Below, in pieces: positions 1 through 11,573 of a stretch of DNA of 64,000 nt. A model generated the notes under the pieces. That model was not told the origin of the DNA. It did no database searches and worked only from the letters and a program-made list of their open reading frames with translations. This DNA is from Oegoconia quadripuncta (lineage: Eukaryota; Arthropoda; Insecta; Lepidoptera; Autostichidae): the NCBI GenBank assembly GCA_949316235.1, contig OX438741.1, forward strand, positions 11,285,124 through 11,349,123. Direction: 5' to 3'. Each line of letters opens with the position of its first letter. Positions within the stretch are counted from its first letter, which is position 1. A program made the position numbers and the translations under genes.

Positions 1-301
1 TTGTCACAGTAATCCAATCGATTTCACATATTATGCCGTATAGTCAAATTAACAAGTAAATGACGGGATTGCTCTACACGCATTATGGCTAGTCAGAGAA
101 TAACATTTACATTTAGTTGACGGCTTATCTACTGAAAGCTATGTGCTAAATTTATTAAATAAATTGGTCGAACGCCCAAAATTAATTAAAGTCACTTCTA
201 TATAGAGAAAGAAAATAATAGAATTATCTTGTATAATACAGGTTAAAAGGTAGGTTTTTAAACATTACATCCGTTTCTTGGAAAGTGCTGGAAAGCCAAA
301 T
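1..301. other. AT-rich unassigned sequence
   Basis: No exon, repeat family or hairpin recognised. Confidence 0.5.
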
Positions 302-600
302 TTTTTTTATGCACAAAGGGTTGGTACTTGCCTCAATCACACCTGATGTTAAGTGAAGATGAGGTCGAAGGTGGAAGCGTACTGACCCGGAAACTCCACC
401 ACATTTGGGGACTGGCTATCTTATCTCTGACAACCGGAACACTACAATTGCTGCTTGGCGGCAGATTTAGATAAGATGGTGCTAGCTTAGGCGTACATTT
501 AAAATGCCCTACCACCAACCAAACCGACCAGCTGGGGATCGAACCCGCGACATCAGAATCGTAAACCCAATGTTGTTTACATTGATCCACGGAGACGGTT
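302..600 (-). mobile_element. SINE B copy (tRNA-derived), full length
   Basis: On the minus strand it opens with a tRNA-like head 'accgtctccgtggatcaatg' and a box B-like 'ggttcgatccccag', followed by a conserved body ('ggtagggcatttta', 'tctaaatctgccgcc', 'gttgtcagagataagatag', 'cttcacttaacatcaggtgt') and ends 'ttgtgcataaaaaa'. The same ~300-330 bp unit recurs at 20766, 40999, 58556 and in truncated form elsewhere. Not a functional tRNA. Confidence 0.9.
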
Positions 601-1022
601 GAAATTTACAAAAAAAAAAAACTATTTGGAAATTCAGTAAAGTAATTTTGCTGAAAACTGAATGTTATTAGGGATTACTTAAACCATAGTAACTAATTTT
701 CCACATGTAAAAAAGTTTTCCTTTTTGCGATTTTTTTTTGTATTCTTAGAAAATATGCTACGGTTAAAACTTTAATTGTATTGTAATTGTTGGATATTTT
801 ATTTGTTTTGTATTAAAAACCTTTTTAATTTACGGCAACCACAAATTAGACCAACTTTACCAAAAAATCAATGTATTACTAACCGGAATAATAATTGAAA
901 ATCTGAATAAATTAGAGCCTCGCAAAGGCAATTTACTATTTTTAAATAGCATAATTTTCATAAAAAACGACTTTGTATGGCTATAAGGGAAATCTTTGCT
1001 AAATATTGCTTGAAAATTCCAG
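601..1022. other. AT-rich unassigned sequence
   Basis: Poly(A)/poly(T) runs only; probably old insertion debris between SINE B and M1. Confidence 0.5.
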
Positions 1023-1372
1023 TACAGCGTGAATTTGAATTCGTGTAATTTCCTTTTAACCGGTGACGCTATTCTTGATTACGAACAACTTTCCCTAAGG
1101 AACAATAGTCGAATTCGATCAAAAATTTTCGAATACCCATACAAAGTAAACCATTGTGAAACCGACTTTAGTATGGAAGTCCAACAATTTAGTCAAATTC
1201 GGCCGAAAACATTTGGCCTACCACAGTAAAGGTGTTTTCAGAATGTTACTTTGTATGGGCAATCGTAAATTTTTTAATCGAATTCGTCTATGCTTCCTTG
1301 GGGAAAGTTTTTCGTAATCAGGAGTGGAGTCACCAGTGAACAGGAATTACACGAATTCAAATTCACCTTGTA
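1023..1372. mobile_element. M1 foldback MITE, complete
   Basis: About 350 bases with terminal inverted repeats of about 130 bases: left 'cagcgtgaatttgaattcg', right 'cgaattcaaattcaccttg', inner arms with 'gattacgaacaactttcc' and 'ggaaagtttttcgtaatc'. It is flanked by TA, which suggests a Tc1/mariner-type TA target. No coding capacity. Same family at 26587, 33573 and 42905. Confidence 0.92.
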
Positions 1373-1387
1373 ATTAAAAAAAGTTTT

Positions 1388-1619
1388 TCTTTTTTTTTAT
1401 ATACATATATATTTCAGACACTTACACCAATCATCTAGGCCCAAACTAAGCAAAGCTTGTGCTATGGATACTAGATAACATACATAAATATTTATATAAA
1501 CATCCATGACTCGGGAATAAATGTTCATATTCATCATATAAACAGTTACCCCTTGCGGGATTCGAACCCGCAACCGTTGGTTTCGCTGACAGGGCCACTA
1601 TCCACTACACCAACCGGTT
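1388..1619 (-). mobile_element. SINE A copy (tRNA-derived)
   Basis: Minus strand: head 'aaccggttggtgtagtgga' with box A-like 'tggtgtagtggatagtggcc', box B 'gggttcgaatcccgc', then a body with 'tttatgtatgttatctagta' and 'agcacaagctttgcttagtt' and a tail 'attggtgtaagtgtctgaaa' with an A/T-rich end. Seen again at 13453, 26695 and in variants at 20110 and 41341. The tRNA resemblance could mislead a tRNA scanner. Confidence 0.9.
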
Positions 1620-1889
1620 AATTTTTGTTGCTCAGATTTCCAATTAATAAGCCGGTTAGCCATAATATGATTTTATTGTAAACATTTGCACGTGTTTCTC
1701 GCCTAAAGACACAGGGCATGGTGAAGATTCAATAACTTACAGAAATAGTTTTTTAAGTATTTCTGTAACTAGATCAATCGAGTTAAATACCTCCACCTAC
1801 CCATATTTTCCAATTCCATTCAAATTGCCAATAACTTAAGTGATTCGCTCCAAATAAACTACAAGGTGATACACTTTTTACCCATCAAT

Positions 1890-2130
1890 TGTCCCCACAT
1901 CATACCGTTGAGAATGTGCGTGTTTCGAGTGTCATTGATGCATTTCGGTATGGGAGGGTGAGGAGGCATGGGGAGGCAGCCGGACACCGCGCGGCGAAGT
2001 ACCGAACGCACCTCATTCCGCCAGCTCGAAGCCAGCCAACCAGCGAGCCAGTGTGCGTTCCGATACCGAATCGAGCGGACGCGCGTCGCGCTAGCGATCA
2101 ACTTACTCGCGTAACTCGATCTCCTTAATA
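1890..2130. promoter_or_regulatory. GC- and CpG-rich island
   Basis: A stretch with many CG dinucleotides ('ggacaccgcgcggcgaagta', 'cggacgcgcgtcgcgctagc') in strongly AT-rich surroundings. Open frames on both strands look like composition effects. It could be a promoter, an untranslated exon or an enhancer of the gene whose later exons lie at 37-53 kb. Inference only. Confidence 0.3.
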
Positions 2131-3689
2131 AAACCCAAATTCTAACGCGATCTACCACATTTTGTGAAATAAGGTTTGTCTTCCGTCGTGCTCCTCTTCA
2201 ATTTGAATTCATAATGTGTGTTTCTGAAACTTGCAATTAGGCGCGAAGTTTTATCATCTCGAGTTTCCACTTTTTGCAGTCAAGTGCATGTTTGCAATTT
2301 TGCATCGGGAATGGATAGATGCGATGAGTAAGTGTAGGCCTTGGCATTGGTACGTGGTGACTGTAAAAAATGCAATTAGACCCTTCTATGTAGGTTGTCG
2401 TGTCGTTAAGTTTCCTTTGTCACGCCAGTTGAAGTAAAACAAGGCATTGTTTTAGTGAATTTATTAGCCCAACTGACAGCCGCTATCTTAGCCTATTCTT
2501 AACACCTATTTTCCTGCTACTTTTTGCAAGATTTTCGCTTATTCCTTTTCATAATAATGAACATTACATATTTATTACTGAGGTAATCATTGTCATTGTT
2601 TACAAAATGTTGTTTATTTACATTGTCTCAACTTACATTTTTATCACTCGCATGTCATTGGACTAGGTTTAAATTTACAAAGCCGATACCAGGCTCGCAG
2701 AGCGCCGTAGAAGTTCGATATATCGAACGTAGCGAAGTTTGAAAGTAATTTTGGAGTGTAAGCGCGCGTCGAACTAATCAAATCGTTCACGGTCCTTACT
2801 TCGCTGATAAGAGCCTACTGCGCCCTGTTGCTCTAGTAACAATTTTTATTTTTTAAATTATTAATTTGAATCAAATTTATTGTTGTTACTTCATTCGAAT
2901 ATTCTATCATCATTAAAGATTGATTGATGTGAAGGATGATGGGTACCTGGTTAGTTATTATTATTTGATAATTGATTATAATTATAATTGGTGTATTCTT
3001 TATTATTCGATATAATTATATCACAGATTATATAATTAAATTAGCCATACTTTGTGACTATACTAGTCTTAGAGTAGGTTACACATCTATTACAAAGTCT
3101 AGTTATAGTTTAGGACTAGATTAAGTGTTCCAAATTTTTATTTTATTATTTAGTTATTGATATGTACTTACTTACTCCTCAAAATATAAATAAAGTACTG
3201 GAATAGGTAAAACTATTTTGGTGTGTACGCAATCAATACGCTCTATTTTCTGTTAAAACTAACCTAATTAGAATATTCTGTACTCAGGCGCGCGGCGGGG
3301 GGATGGCGGCGGCGCGACGGCCCAGAATTAGTTTATCATCCTTTAAATTTTGTGATAAAAGCTAATGCCGCGTCTATGCATTATGCGTGTAAATGTAAAC
3401 TCTATCTTTCAGGCGTTTCAGAGCCTTTTCTGGACGAACACCCAGATATATGTTCTAAAAAAATTATTATGTTCTATCATTACATATTGGGTAATTTTGG
3501 CAATGCAATTGTGTATTCTGCATAAGCATGCATAGATCTATAGAGAGTCTAGATATATCTATTAGTTTTCTAGATCTAATTTAGAGCCTATATTATTATA
3601 GATATATTAGAGATTTTCCATCCATACATACAGTGTGAAGTCTGCATTCATAAAAACAACACTAAAGATACCTACCTATTTATTATAAA
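2131..3689. other. unassigned intergenic or intronic sequence
   Basis: AT-rich, except 'aggcgcgcggcggggggatg' + 'gcggcggcgcgacgg' at 3288-3321 and a CG-bearing stretch at 2700-2830 that contains the palindrome 'ttcgatatatcgaa'. No exon supported. Confidence 0.45.
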
Positions 3690-4200
3690 CCACATAGTAC
3701 CCTCTCATCGCCCCTGTCACATCACTGTAATCAAGCTTTTTGTAAAGAAACGTCAACCCTACAATGCTTGCGGACAATAAGTTCCGAGAAACCGTTACTC
3801 GAGTAATGAGGGCCCGTCCGGCCCCCACCCGAATGGTGGCGAGGTATAAAGTGTACAAGGGCTGTAAAGATGACCGTCGCTCACACGGTCGCGTAATTTA
3901 CAGCTATTCGCAAACAGGGATCATTTTATTTTATTTGGAAATTCAGTCTTTTTATTGCTAGGTGAACATGTTCGACGCGAGAAAAAACAAAACAATTTAG
4001 GTTTCTGAACACCAGGATCGCATAAATCATTATGAGCAGATTGCGCGGCTGTGTGACTGGCATGCAACCTGTCACCGTAGGCAGTTATAAAAAATGTTAC
4101 GGGCCACCGTGCCCAAAGCCATTAAAGTGGCCTTGCTGTTATCGGTAAAAAGAAAATAGCTAACGGTGCACTGGCCGAGTGTGAGCCGACGATGATTTTC
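3690..4200. promoter_or_regulatory. low-repeat, high-complexity block
   Basis: Unique-looking sequence with 'gcccgtccggcccccacccg', 'gctgtgtgactggcatgcaa' and 'gccattaaagtggccttgct', balanced composition and no repeat match in the window. Candidate conserved noncoding element; no exon can be supported. Confidence 0.25.
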
Positions 4201-4251
4201 CAATATTACGCGAATTTTCGTTCGGAATTTGGAAATTGCTAATGTCATGTG

Positions 4252-4390
4252 TACTAGTTTTCCGTCTGCGGTTTCGCCCGCATAGTATTAGTTTATCGCG
4301 AACTTTTTCAGGTTGAAACATAACCTCGTGAGCATGAATGGCGTGAATGCTAAACAGACAGACTTTGGTATTTATTATATTAGTATGGAT
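4252..4390 (+). mobile_element. Lep1/Helitron-like diverged copy
   Basis: 'tactagttttccgtctgcgg', 'tttcgcccgca' and a terminal 'atttattatattagtatgga'; the inner 'aacaaacatccaaac' is replaced by 'taaacagacagactttgg'. Confidence 0.55.
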
Positions 4391-4419
4391 TGGTTCTCAG
4401 TCCTCTACTAAGAGTGTGA

Positions 4420-4590
4420 CCCTTATCGTATCTTTACAAGTACTCTCTGCCTGAAATCATCACCATATCAGCCCCGGGACGTCCTTCACAGATTTCCAGA
4501 GGGTCCGCTTGGAAGCGCCCTGATTCCAGGGAATCCCCGCCAGCTTCATAATTCGTCCGTCCTCTGAGTGAACGTCCTTCGCTGTTCTGC
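4420..4590 (-). mobile_element. RTE-like LINE 3' remnant
   Basis: Minus-strand frame reads RIMKLAGIPWNQGASKRTLW followed by KSVKDV, the AG..W...A..R..W pattern near the end of RTE-type reverse transcriptases. Flanked by Helitron-like tail at 4252-4388. Short and broken. Confidence 0.65.
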
Positions 4591-5352
4591 AAACCTATCT
4601 TTAATTAGGGTGGAAGTTGGATTATTGTATAATCTAAGGAATAAGGAGGAAGGTGTCGGCATAGGAAGGTGACGACTTAAGAAGAAGACGGTCTAGCGAC
4701 CACTTAGGAAGATGACTATTGGCATAGAGGAATAACCTATTGGGAAGAAGATGAGTTTAGTAAAATGACTCCTGAGGGGAGATATCTTTAGTAAGGTATA
4801 GCAAACGAGCAAGCAGTTCACCTGGTGGCTAGTGATCACGACTAACAGTACGAATTACAGTTGATTTCCCGAAGATAGGTCGTCTCTTAAGACCATAAAT
4901 AAAATGTTTAAGGCATTGAACGCCAACGCGGTCACTTGGTGTCCGCAAACGATGGATTTTCGTCTGTGTCGCGGCAGTCAAAGTGTTAATTTTGTCTATT
5001 AAGTAGATAGTGACAATTTTTTGTCTTTTACACTCGAATTACTTAGCGCCGTTTTCAAGTTATATACACATCATAACGATGGATGTAACAAACTTTAGGT
5101 AGGTACGCGTCGTACGCACTATTCGCAACGAATTTACTCGATATCAATGTGGCGCGTATGTTGTTTGGATTTCGTACAAATTATTAATTATTGTACTTAG
5201 TGCTGGCAAAATTTGCGTTTACTTTTACAATATTAAATTGGCATTGTCATTTTACTTGTAATTTATAAAATAAAAATAGAAACAATTGAGCTAATTTAAA
5301 GCTTTTTGAGTTAGTTTTTTTTTCACTCCTCTCGCAGAAGGCAAAGTAAGCC
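4590..5352. other. unassigned sequence
   Basis: Unique-looking, purine-rich around 4640-4800 ('ggaaggtgacgacttaagaa', repeated 'aagaag' and 'gatga' words); nothing coding. Confidence 0.45.
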
Positions 5353-5648
5353 CATACAGCCATGTCTTTATTTTTCTTATTTCTTCAGTTTATTAGACAG
5401 TCTCAGTCAAAACAAGTCATTCGTCGTATACAGAGTCTATTCACTGTCAAGTCATTCTTAAGTAAAGTGGCAGAATGCTTTACAAAAGATTTGGCGGCTT
5501 CTTGTGGGAACTCGAAAGCTCCGTTACGCACTTTAATTTACACTTAATTCCCTTCACTTGTATACCATCACTAACTTTTGCTGCACAATATTCTGCCATT
5601 ATTAAGCTTCAAAAGTCAGAATGCACAAATTATAAGAATTATAAACAA
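5353..5648 (-). repeat. dispersed repeat D2, inverted copy
   Basis: Reverse complement of 24853-25153 across about 290 bases ('tgtaaagcattctgccactt', 'gagctttcgagttcccacaa', 'gcagaatattgtgcagcaaa'). Small ORFs seen here on the + strand are by-products. Class unknown. Confidence 0.85.
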
Positions 5649-6534
5649 AAATGCAACTTCGCTTGACGCGATCCTGCTAAAAAGCCTTAAAGCTTTTTGA
5701 ATTGTTGTTCTAGAATCAAACGTATTACCAAAGTATTCGAATATAACATTTAAATAGAACCGAATCGTTTCTTTCAAAATTGAACTGAGCGAAGCAACTG
5801 GCAAACTCAAGCTAGTCTTCTTCCACAACTTCAATATTCTTTATATAATAAGTTCATCTTGAAACTTTAATTAAGTTGACTAGAAGTACTGGAGTTATTA
5901 TATAGTGAAAAGAAACTTAAATTTTCTGTCAATTTAATTTAATAAGCTTAGAAAAAAGTAATATCTAAGTTTGAACCACTGAAAGCGGCTTCGTGTCTAT
6001 ATTTAGATCTTTTGTTAGGAAATGTTAACAATGCTGAAGTTTTCTTTTTTATGTATCAATCTTTATGCAGCTTAGGTTAACTTTCCGACCGCGACCCGTC
6101 GGCATAGATATCGAAATAAATATCAGTCTGACATAACAAATAGCAAAATAAAAATCTTGTCTGTATGGGTTCGGTACCCTTACCTTGTCCAAAGGGACAA
6201 ACTTTACAAAAAATATAAAATAATTATTATTAATTATTTAAGATCATTTAGGACATTATATGTTTAATGGCTAAAATCTAAATAATATTTGAATGCAAGA
6301 AATGTTTCTTTTTTTTTTTCAAAATGTATCGTAAATGTTGAATAAATTTGTGCAACTTTATCAAAATCAGTTTAAAAGTTTTCTTTAGTTGAAGCTAATT
6401 CGTCACAGATGAGAGAAGTGGCTACTCTCACCAGGTGACATTTTTGTCAAAATCAAGTACAATGTTTTTTGACGCGTAAAATAAACCTTTTAATTTGAAT
6501 ATATCTTCTATTCATTCACCTATATTAACAGCTT

Positions 6535-6625
6535 TACGTCTCCACCGCTGGGGTCTATCCTCCTCTTACTTGGAGAGGATATGGGCCATAATCCACCATG
6601 CGGGCCCAGTGGGCTGTCTACTAGT
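6535..6625 (+). mobile_element. LINE tail fragment
   Basis: 'ctccaccgctggggtctatc', 'gagaggatatgggccataat' and 'ccaccatgcgggcccagtgg' resemble the 30.4 kb fragment in diverged form. It ends next to the 6622-6658 hairpin. Confidence 0.55.
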
Positions 6626-6658
6626 GGCCACTTAATAGTGTATATTAAGTGGCCACTA
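6622..6658. repeat. perfect hairpin, 15-bp stem
   Basis: 'tagtggccacttaat' pairs exactly with 'attaagtggccacta' across 7 bases. No repeat family recognised. Confidence 0.85.
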
Positions 6659-8139
6659 TAGGTTAGTAAATTATTTTTGTAAGTTGCAAAGTCAGTGCTT
6701 TGAAGATAAAGTCAGCTCTTAAAGCGCTGGCAGACAATTTTACTCTTTTGTTTACAATAATAATAATCCTCAGGGTTATGGGTTCCTGGTCCGATGTGTC
6801 CGAGGACAAGGACGTTGTATGTCAAATTCATAGGTTACCAGCCTTCTTTTCACCATCTTCTTTCATTAGATAAATATAAGTTGTTTAAATCATCAAACAT
6901 TAAAGACGTATGACGATTACTTGGTAATAATTTTCATTCCTTCTGGATTACCATTCACAGAAATTAGTGTAATAACTCATGGTTAGTGCAATCCTGCTAT
7001 CGCAAGCAACTTACACCGTGTCCGAGATGTAAATGCATGCAGATCCGATACCGTTATCGCGTATAGAGGCCCTTTACGATTTAATCTGTTAAGCTCCGGT
7101 GCAATCCTGTACTCCTAGTAGTTTTATTTTCAGGACTACGCAGTTTCTTTTCTTTTCTAGATTGGCCTAATTAACAATGCATTTATTATTGATTGTATGT
7201 TAGTTTGTTATTTTTATAGCCACATCTTGTATTTATAGAATATTTCCTTTGCTTTATACAATAATAATCATTGGTGTACTTATTTACATTTAAACGAAAA
7301 TGGTAATAAATTGATAACAAAAGGAATATTTTAAGTTACCAATTCTAACAAAAATCACCCCATTTCAATGAAAGTATAGAGTAGTCTTGCAGAATAGTAG
7401 ATAGGGAGCAAATATACAGGGTTCATTGAAAAGCATTGTGCAAACAGGGGGAGCTACGAGCTAGCCAGAACCCTCGACAAAAAGCCGCTTTTCGAAAATG
7501 GAACGCTGTTTCAAACGCATACACAGGACTGACCTTACGCAATGCTGTGTAGATTGTGAATAGCCACCCTTAGCTCGTTTGTTTTTAATTTAAACGCGCA
7601 GTAAAATCGATATTAAGGAAGTCGGACATGGTTTCTAGAATGATTTTTAAATGTTATACCTACTTGAAAATAACCATTACGGAAGACAACTTATTGACAA
7701 AATATTTATATTTTTAGAGCATACATTTAAACACCATTTACCATAATGGGAAAGATAAACTGAACATTTAAATAATAAATAAACTATTTTCTAAAAATAG
7801 AAAAAAAACCAAAGACAAAAAGTGCTGTGTTAACTGACCAAATATAATTATCAAGATGGCCGCCAAAAGAAAAGCTGGCGCACTGCTCCAACACGTCTTG
7901 CCAAAGGTAACTTTTAGAATTTTTATTTTTCTATTTCAGATACCATCTCGCAATCCTATACTCTAAGCTACATACCAATGTAAACTGATCCTTTGCATAC
8001 TTCACTCGATTCTAACAAAGAGATCCGGTTACGATGGTCATGATAAACATGCCAAGGCTGAGAACTTGGCGATGCCACTTTTAAAATGATATGGCTAAGT
8101 CCTGCCTGGCGTCGAGGCTACTATAAAACGGAGTAAAAA

Positions 8140-8370
8140 TTGTATAATTAAGGGAATTTATAATGACACCCGCGCGGGTATAACGCGGCTGATTTACGGT
8201 GATCATCACATCGGGAGGAAGCGGCTGGGTCGCCCTGGGTCGTCCGGATGCGGTCGAGTAGCAGACATGGCCGCATCGAAATTGGCGCCAAAGTCAGTTT
8301 TCCCGGCGCTGCAGGCGGTTCGCCTTGCAAAATGGCGGAGTCTCGAATGACACGCTGCGACGTTGATAGA
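8140..8370. promoter_or_regulatory. GC-rich island
   Basis: 'cgggaggaagcggctgggtc', 'gcatcgaaattggcgccaaa', 'ttcccggcgctgcaggcggt' and 'caaaatggcggagtctcg'. The 'aaatggcgg' word and 'aagatggccgcc' at 7854 resemble YY1/Pho-type sites. No splice-consistent coding frame. Confidence 0.3.
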
Positions 8371-9355
8371 AATAACATGGATACGACCTAAGATTTTTAT
8401 ATTTCTGTTTTTATATTCACGTTCGAAATTATGAAATCGACACTCTAAAGCCTGGACAAGCAGCTTGATGGAGAGCTGTAGATCTTCTGAAGGGCCTTGG
8501 CTTTCCAGCAGTAGATAAATGACTGTGGGGTAATAAATTGTCTGGTTATAATAAAGAGAGGGTCCGTCTGACTGTCTAGATTAAGTATCGCTTATCTATT
8601 TGGTGTTTAAAAGCAAAGTCATACTATAAATTGTATATGGTGATACAAGATGTACTACTTGAAAATACTGTGCACTGCATGTCTAAGGATATTTATTTAT
8701 TTTAAAAATATAATTACAAAACGTTATTAAGTAATTCATTACTTATACTTATTTTGCAAATGAAAATTGCACAATAAGTATAAGTAATGAAAATTGCACA
8801 ATATGAACCTACGTATATTTTTCAGAGAGCAGCTGTATTTTTTATTAAAATCCTTCCATGAAACTATTTTTCCCATTACATCTTTTTTCGAATATTGTGA
8901 ATACATTGTTCAGCGATAAATATTGTAGATAATGTTAGGACTTTTGTTGACTGATTATATACTACCGCTGTATGACACTGCAAATAGGATACCTATCATA
9001 GAATAGAACTCCTCAGCGGTCAATAGCAAACCGGCCGTATTTGAATACCTAGATAATGCATACCTACTGTAGGAGGAGATATCGAAAAGAGATAGAAAAT
9101 AAAAATACATACCTAAAAACGCCAAAAAAATTCATAAGAATAATTTCTGAAAAGAAATATTTTTCGACTGAACTATAATATTCTCTTGTTTCTCGAGAAA
9201 TATACCTACTTTTTTTTTATTATCGTTAACTGAATACGCTTTTGAGCACAATCTCATCTGATGGAAAGTGACGTTATGGTCGTAGATAAAGCACGCGATC
9301 TCAGTAGATAGCCTATGTCTTTTTATAAATAAAAATGAAAGACTCGAAATTAACA
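8370..9355. other. unassigned AT-rich sequence
   Basis: Holds the 8737-8789 hairpin; otherwise no feature. Confidence 0.45.
8737..8789. repeat. near-perfect hairpin, about 22-bp stem
   Basis: 'cattacttatacttatt' + 'ttgcaa' pairs with 'ttgcac' + 'aataagtataagtaatg'. The stem region is followed by a direct repeat 'gaaaattgcacaat'. Confidence 0.8.
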
Positions 9356-9359
9356 CCAA

Positions 9360-9560
9360 GCAGAATAATTGTGCGGTCGAATATTTTTGTATGTGTTTCT
9401 GTAATATGCAATAAACGTTATAGATAGATAAATAGATAAAGAGTTTATTTGCGTATTACAGAAACACATACAAAAATGTTGGACATCAACAATAATTCTG
9501 CTTGGTGTTAGTCTTACGAAATGTAGCCTTATTTCAGAGTAATAAAAATAAATCTATCTA
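9360..9560. mobile_element. two head-on LINE tails forming an inverted repeat
   Basis: Plus copy 9355-9420 ('caccaagcagaataattgtg' to 'gtaatatgcaataaacgtta') and minus copy about 9440-9556 ('gcgtattacagaaacacata' to 'aattctgcttggtgttag'). Between them is (tagata)n, which is the tail. About 60 bases can pair. Confidence 0.85.
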
Positions 9561-9824
9561 TCTAAGTACAATAATGCATCTTTCACTATTTTCATCGCTA
9601 GTCACATCCATATTATTACGGTTACTTAGGTGACCAATGAGGCGCCGGGCGACCTTGCATGCTAGCCGTACCTATAGTGCTTGCCTACCCTACACGCGCC
9701 CGACTAAGCTTAGATAGAATAGTTTTTATACCTATAGGTCTTGCTGACTAGGTCTCAGGTCTGTTTAATAATAGATTTTCGAGCCCTTGTTTGTGTTGGT
9801 ATAATGCGGTTTTCAAGTCAAATG

Positions 9825-9968
9825 GAGCCCCCTAAATTGGTGAGAGAATACAGGTGAGCTTTTAGGTTTCTAGAGTGCAGGTCAGAGCGTTTTTTTGATT
9901 TATTCTGTATTTAACAAGAAATCTTAATTTAACTAATGAGGGCGCCACTGGACGGAATAAACCCTCTT
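9825..9968 (+). repeat. dispersed repeat D1
   Basis: 'gtgagcttttaggtttctag', 'taatgagggcgccactggac' and 'ggaataaaccctcttaa'. Unclassified; shared with 18.3 and 35.0 kb. Confidence 0.7.
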
Positions 9969-10009
9969 AAGGGCAGGTAATGGAACAAAATACTATTTAT
10001 TAGTTGTAT

Positions 10010-10215
10010 GTTTGTTTATAACTACTGTTTTTGTAAGTGTACTCGCTGTCTACTTTTACGTTACCTCATCAATTTGTCTCCTTACTGAGGTTTGATGGAA
10101 GAGATCTCTTATAGAGATAAGCTCGCCTTTTGTATATTTTAATATTCTCCTGTTTTTGTTTTGTTTGACGTGTATGCTTATATACAATAAAGTGTTAAAT
10201 AAATAAATAAAATAC
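10010..10215 (+). mobile_element. LINE 3' UTR tail
   Basis: 'gatggaagagatctcttata', 'gagataagctcgccttttgt' and 'atacaataaagtgttaaata' with (aaat)n end. Such 'AGAGATAAGCTCGCC' tails are typical of lepidopteran non-LTR elements. A cousin occurs at about 25260-25360. Confidence 0.75.
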
Positions 10216-11209
10216 CTAGCAAGTTTACTAATGACACTGTATTAAAATTAGTTCTAGCGATTAAATTACATAATCCAGAAGGATAGAAGGTTCAGACTGA
10301 AGGAAAATGAGACCAATCCGTCAACCCTCCTCGTCGTAACAAGAGATTGGACTTTGTTATCTAATTTCATTAAATCATCCAGGCAATGTGTGTAATTCAG
10401 ATATTCTATACGATACCAAGTTCATCTAGGCAATGTATAGCAATGACAAAAAAATGTGTAAAATATTTTATCTATTGTTAATCATTGCATACTGTGCATT
10501 GGTAATGTATGAAATACTTAGGAAATGTATAGAATGCCATTAGAAGACCAGGTAATATAAAATGATACAAATAATACACTTTTACCAGACCTTCAATCAT
10601 ACCGTCTTCGTCTGAAACGGTGAAGGTCACTTCACGAGATTCGCTTGTCAGATAAATCAGACTCTACTTTATTAGGTTTGTTAGGTCTTGTTTTTGGAGA
10701 ATTCAGAACAACTTTGTGGGCTGTTCATTCTGTATTCTACAGAATGCCTAGATAAAGTGTGGAACAAATGATATTTTAGACATAAATATATCTTTATTTG
10801 ACACCACACAGTGTGATGTCAAAAATGAACTCCATCTCGGCATATTGTAGCAATTCTTACAGCGCTGGTTTTCAGAGGGGCCCAACATCAAGAGCCTCCG
10901 ATGTGATTCAGACAGTCGTATTAGTTGTGCAGATACATACATATAACTAAAAATAACAGTTGCATATAGTTAAAAATTAAAAATTATTTAATATACTTAT
11001 TTATACTAGTAATTTATAATATTATGAAGAAGGAAAGGATGTCTGGTACAACTCAACTTAATTTAACATCATCGGTCATTTGTAGCCTAAACGATAACTT
11101 GTAAGATTTGATTACAAACAGACACCAAGACAGGTGTCGCTGAATAAAGTTTATAATGATTTCCAAATTTCTAGTTTTGGTCAGAAGCTGCTTTATAATA
11201 AGCCGGTCA
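10216..11209. other. unassigned AT-rich sequence
   Basis: 'aggcaatgt' is repeated loosely at 10380-10545 (about 55-base spacing, four diverged copies: 'aggcaatgtgtgtaa', 'aggcaatgtatagca', 'ggtaatgtatgaaa', 'aggaaatgtatagaat'), a possible decayed tandem repeat. No gene. Confidence 0.4.
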
Positions 11210-11450
11210 TGTCAGTTAGAGCGATGACACACGTGTTTTCATAAACATAGTTCATTTCCGCCCGCAAGGGTTTCACCGAAGTTAGCGAGCGACTTTACGC
11301 GGCAATGAACTACGTATATTAGCGATGGAGCGGCGTCGAAACCGCACACTGTGGCATCGCTAGTCAGCCACATCCATAGCCCTTCCATTATTCAACGCGC
11401 GCCCGCGCACGTCTGCATTCCGCTCCGGGCTCGGGATGTTTGCATCAAGC
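11210..11450. promoter_or_regulatory. GC-rich island
   Basis: 'tttccgcccgcaagggtttc', 'gcgatggagcggcgtcgaaa' and 'caacgcgcgcccgcgcacgt'. It shares 'catcgctagtca' and 'cacatccata' with 9587-9612, another mildly GC-rich block (to 9720). Function unknown. Confidence 0.3.
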
Positions 11451-11573
11451 ATCAACAGATATTTGTGCAGTATTGTACGAACTTCTAAGTTATGTGTTTA
11501 TGTGTATATCACCATGTGAATAATAATGGTGTTGGTAATATTATCTAGTCTAGTATTCACTTTTAACTTCCTA

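Larger units (their letters stand above)
5650..8139. other. mostly unassigned AT-rich sequence
   Basis: Apart from the LINE fragment and hairpin at 6.5-6.66 kb and 'atacagggttcattgaaaag' at 7416 (M1-like first bases only), nothing is recognised. 'atcaagatggccgccaaaag' at 7851 is the single GC-rich spot. Confidence 0.45.

Noticed and set aside
1859..2158. overlapping 79- and 99-codon genes
   Set aside because: Both frames lie in a CpG-rich patch where stops are rare; neither shows a known protein or splice-compatible borders.
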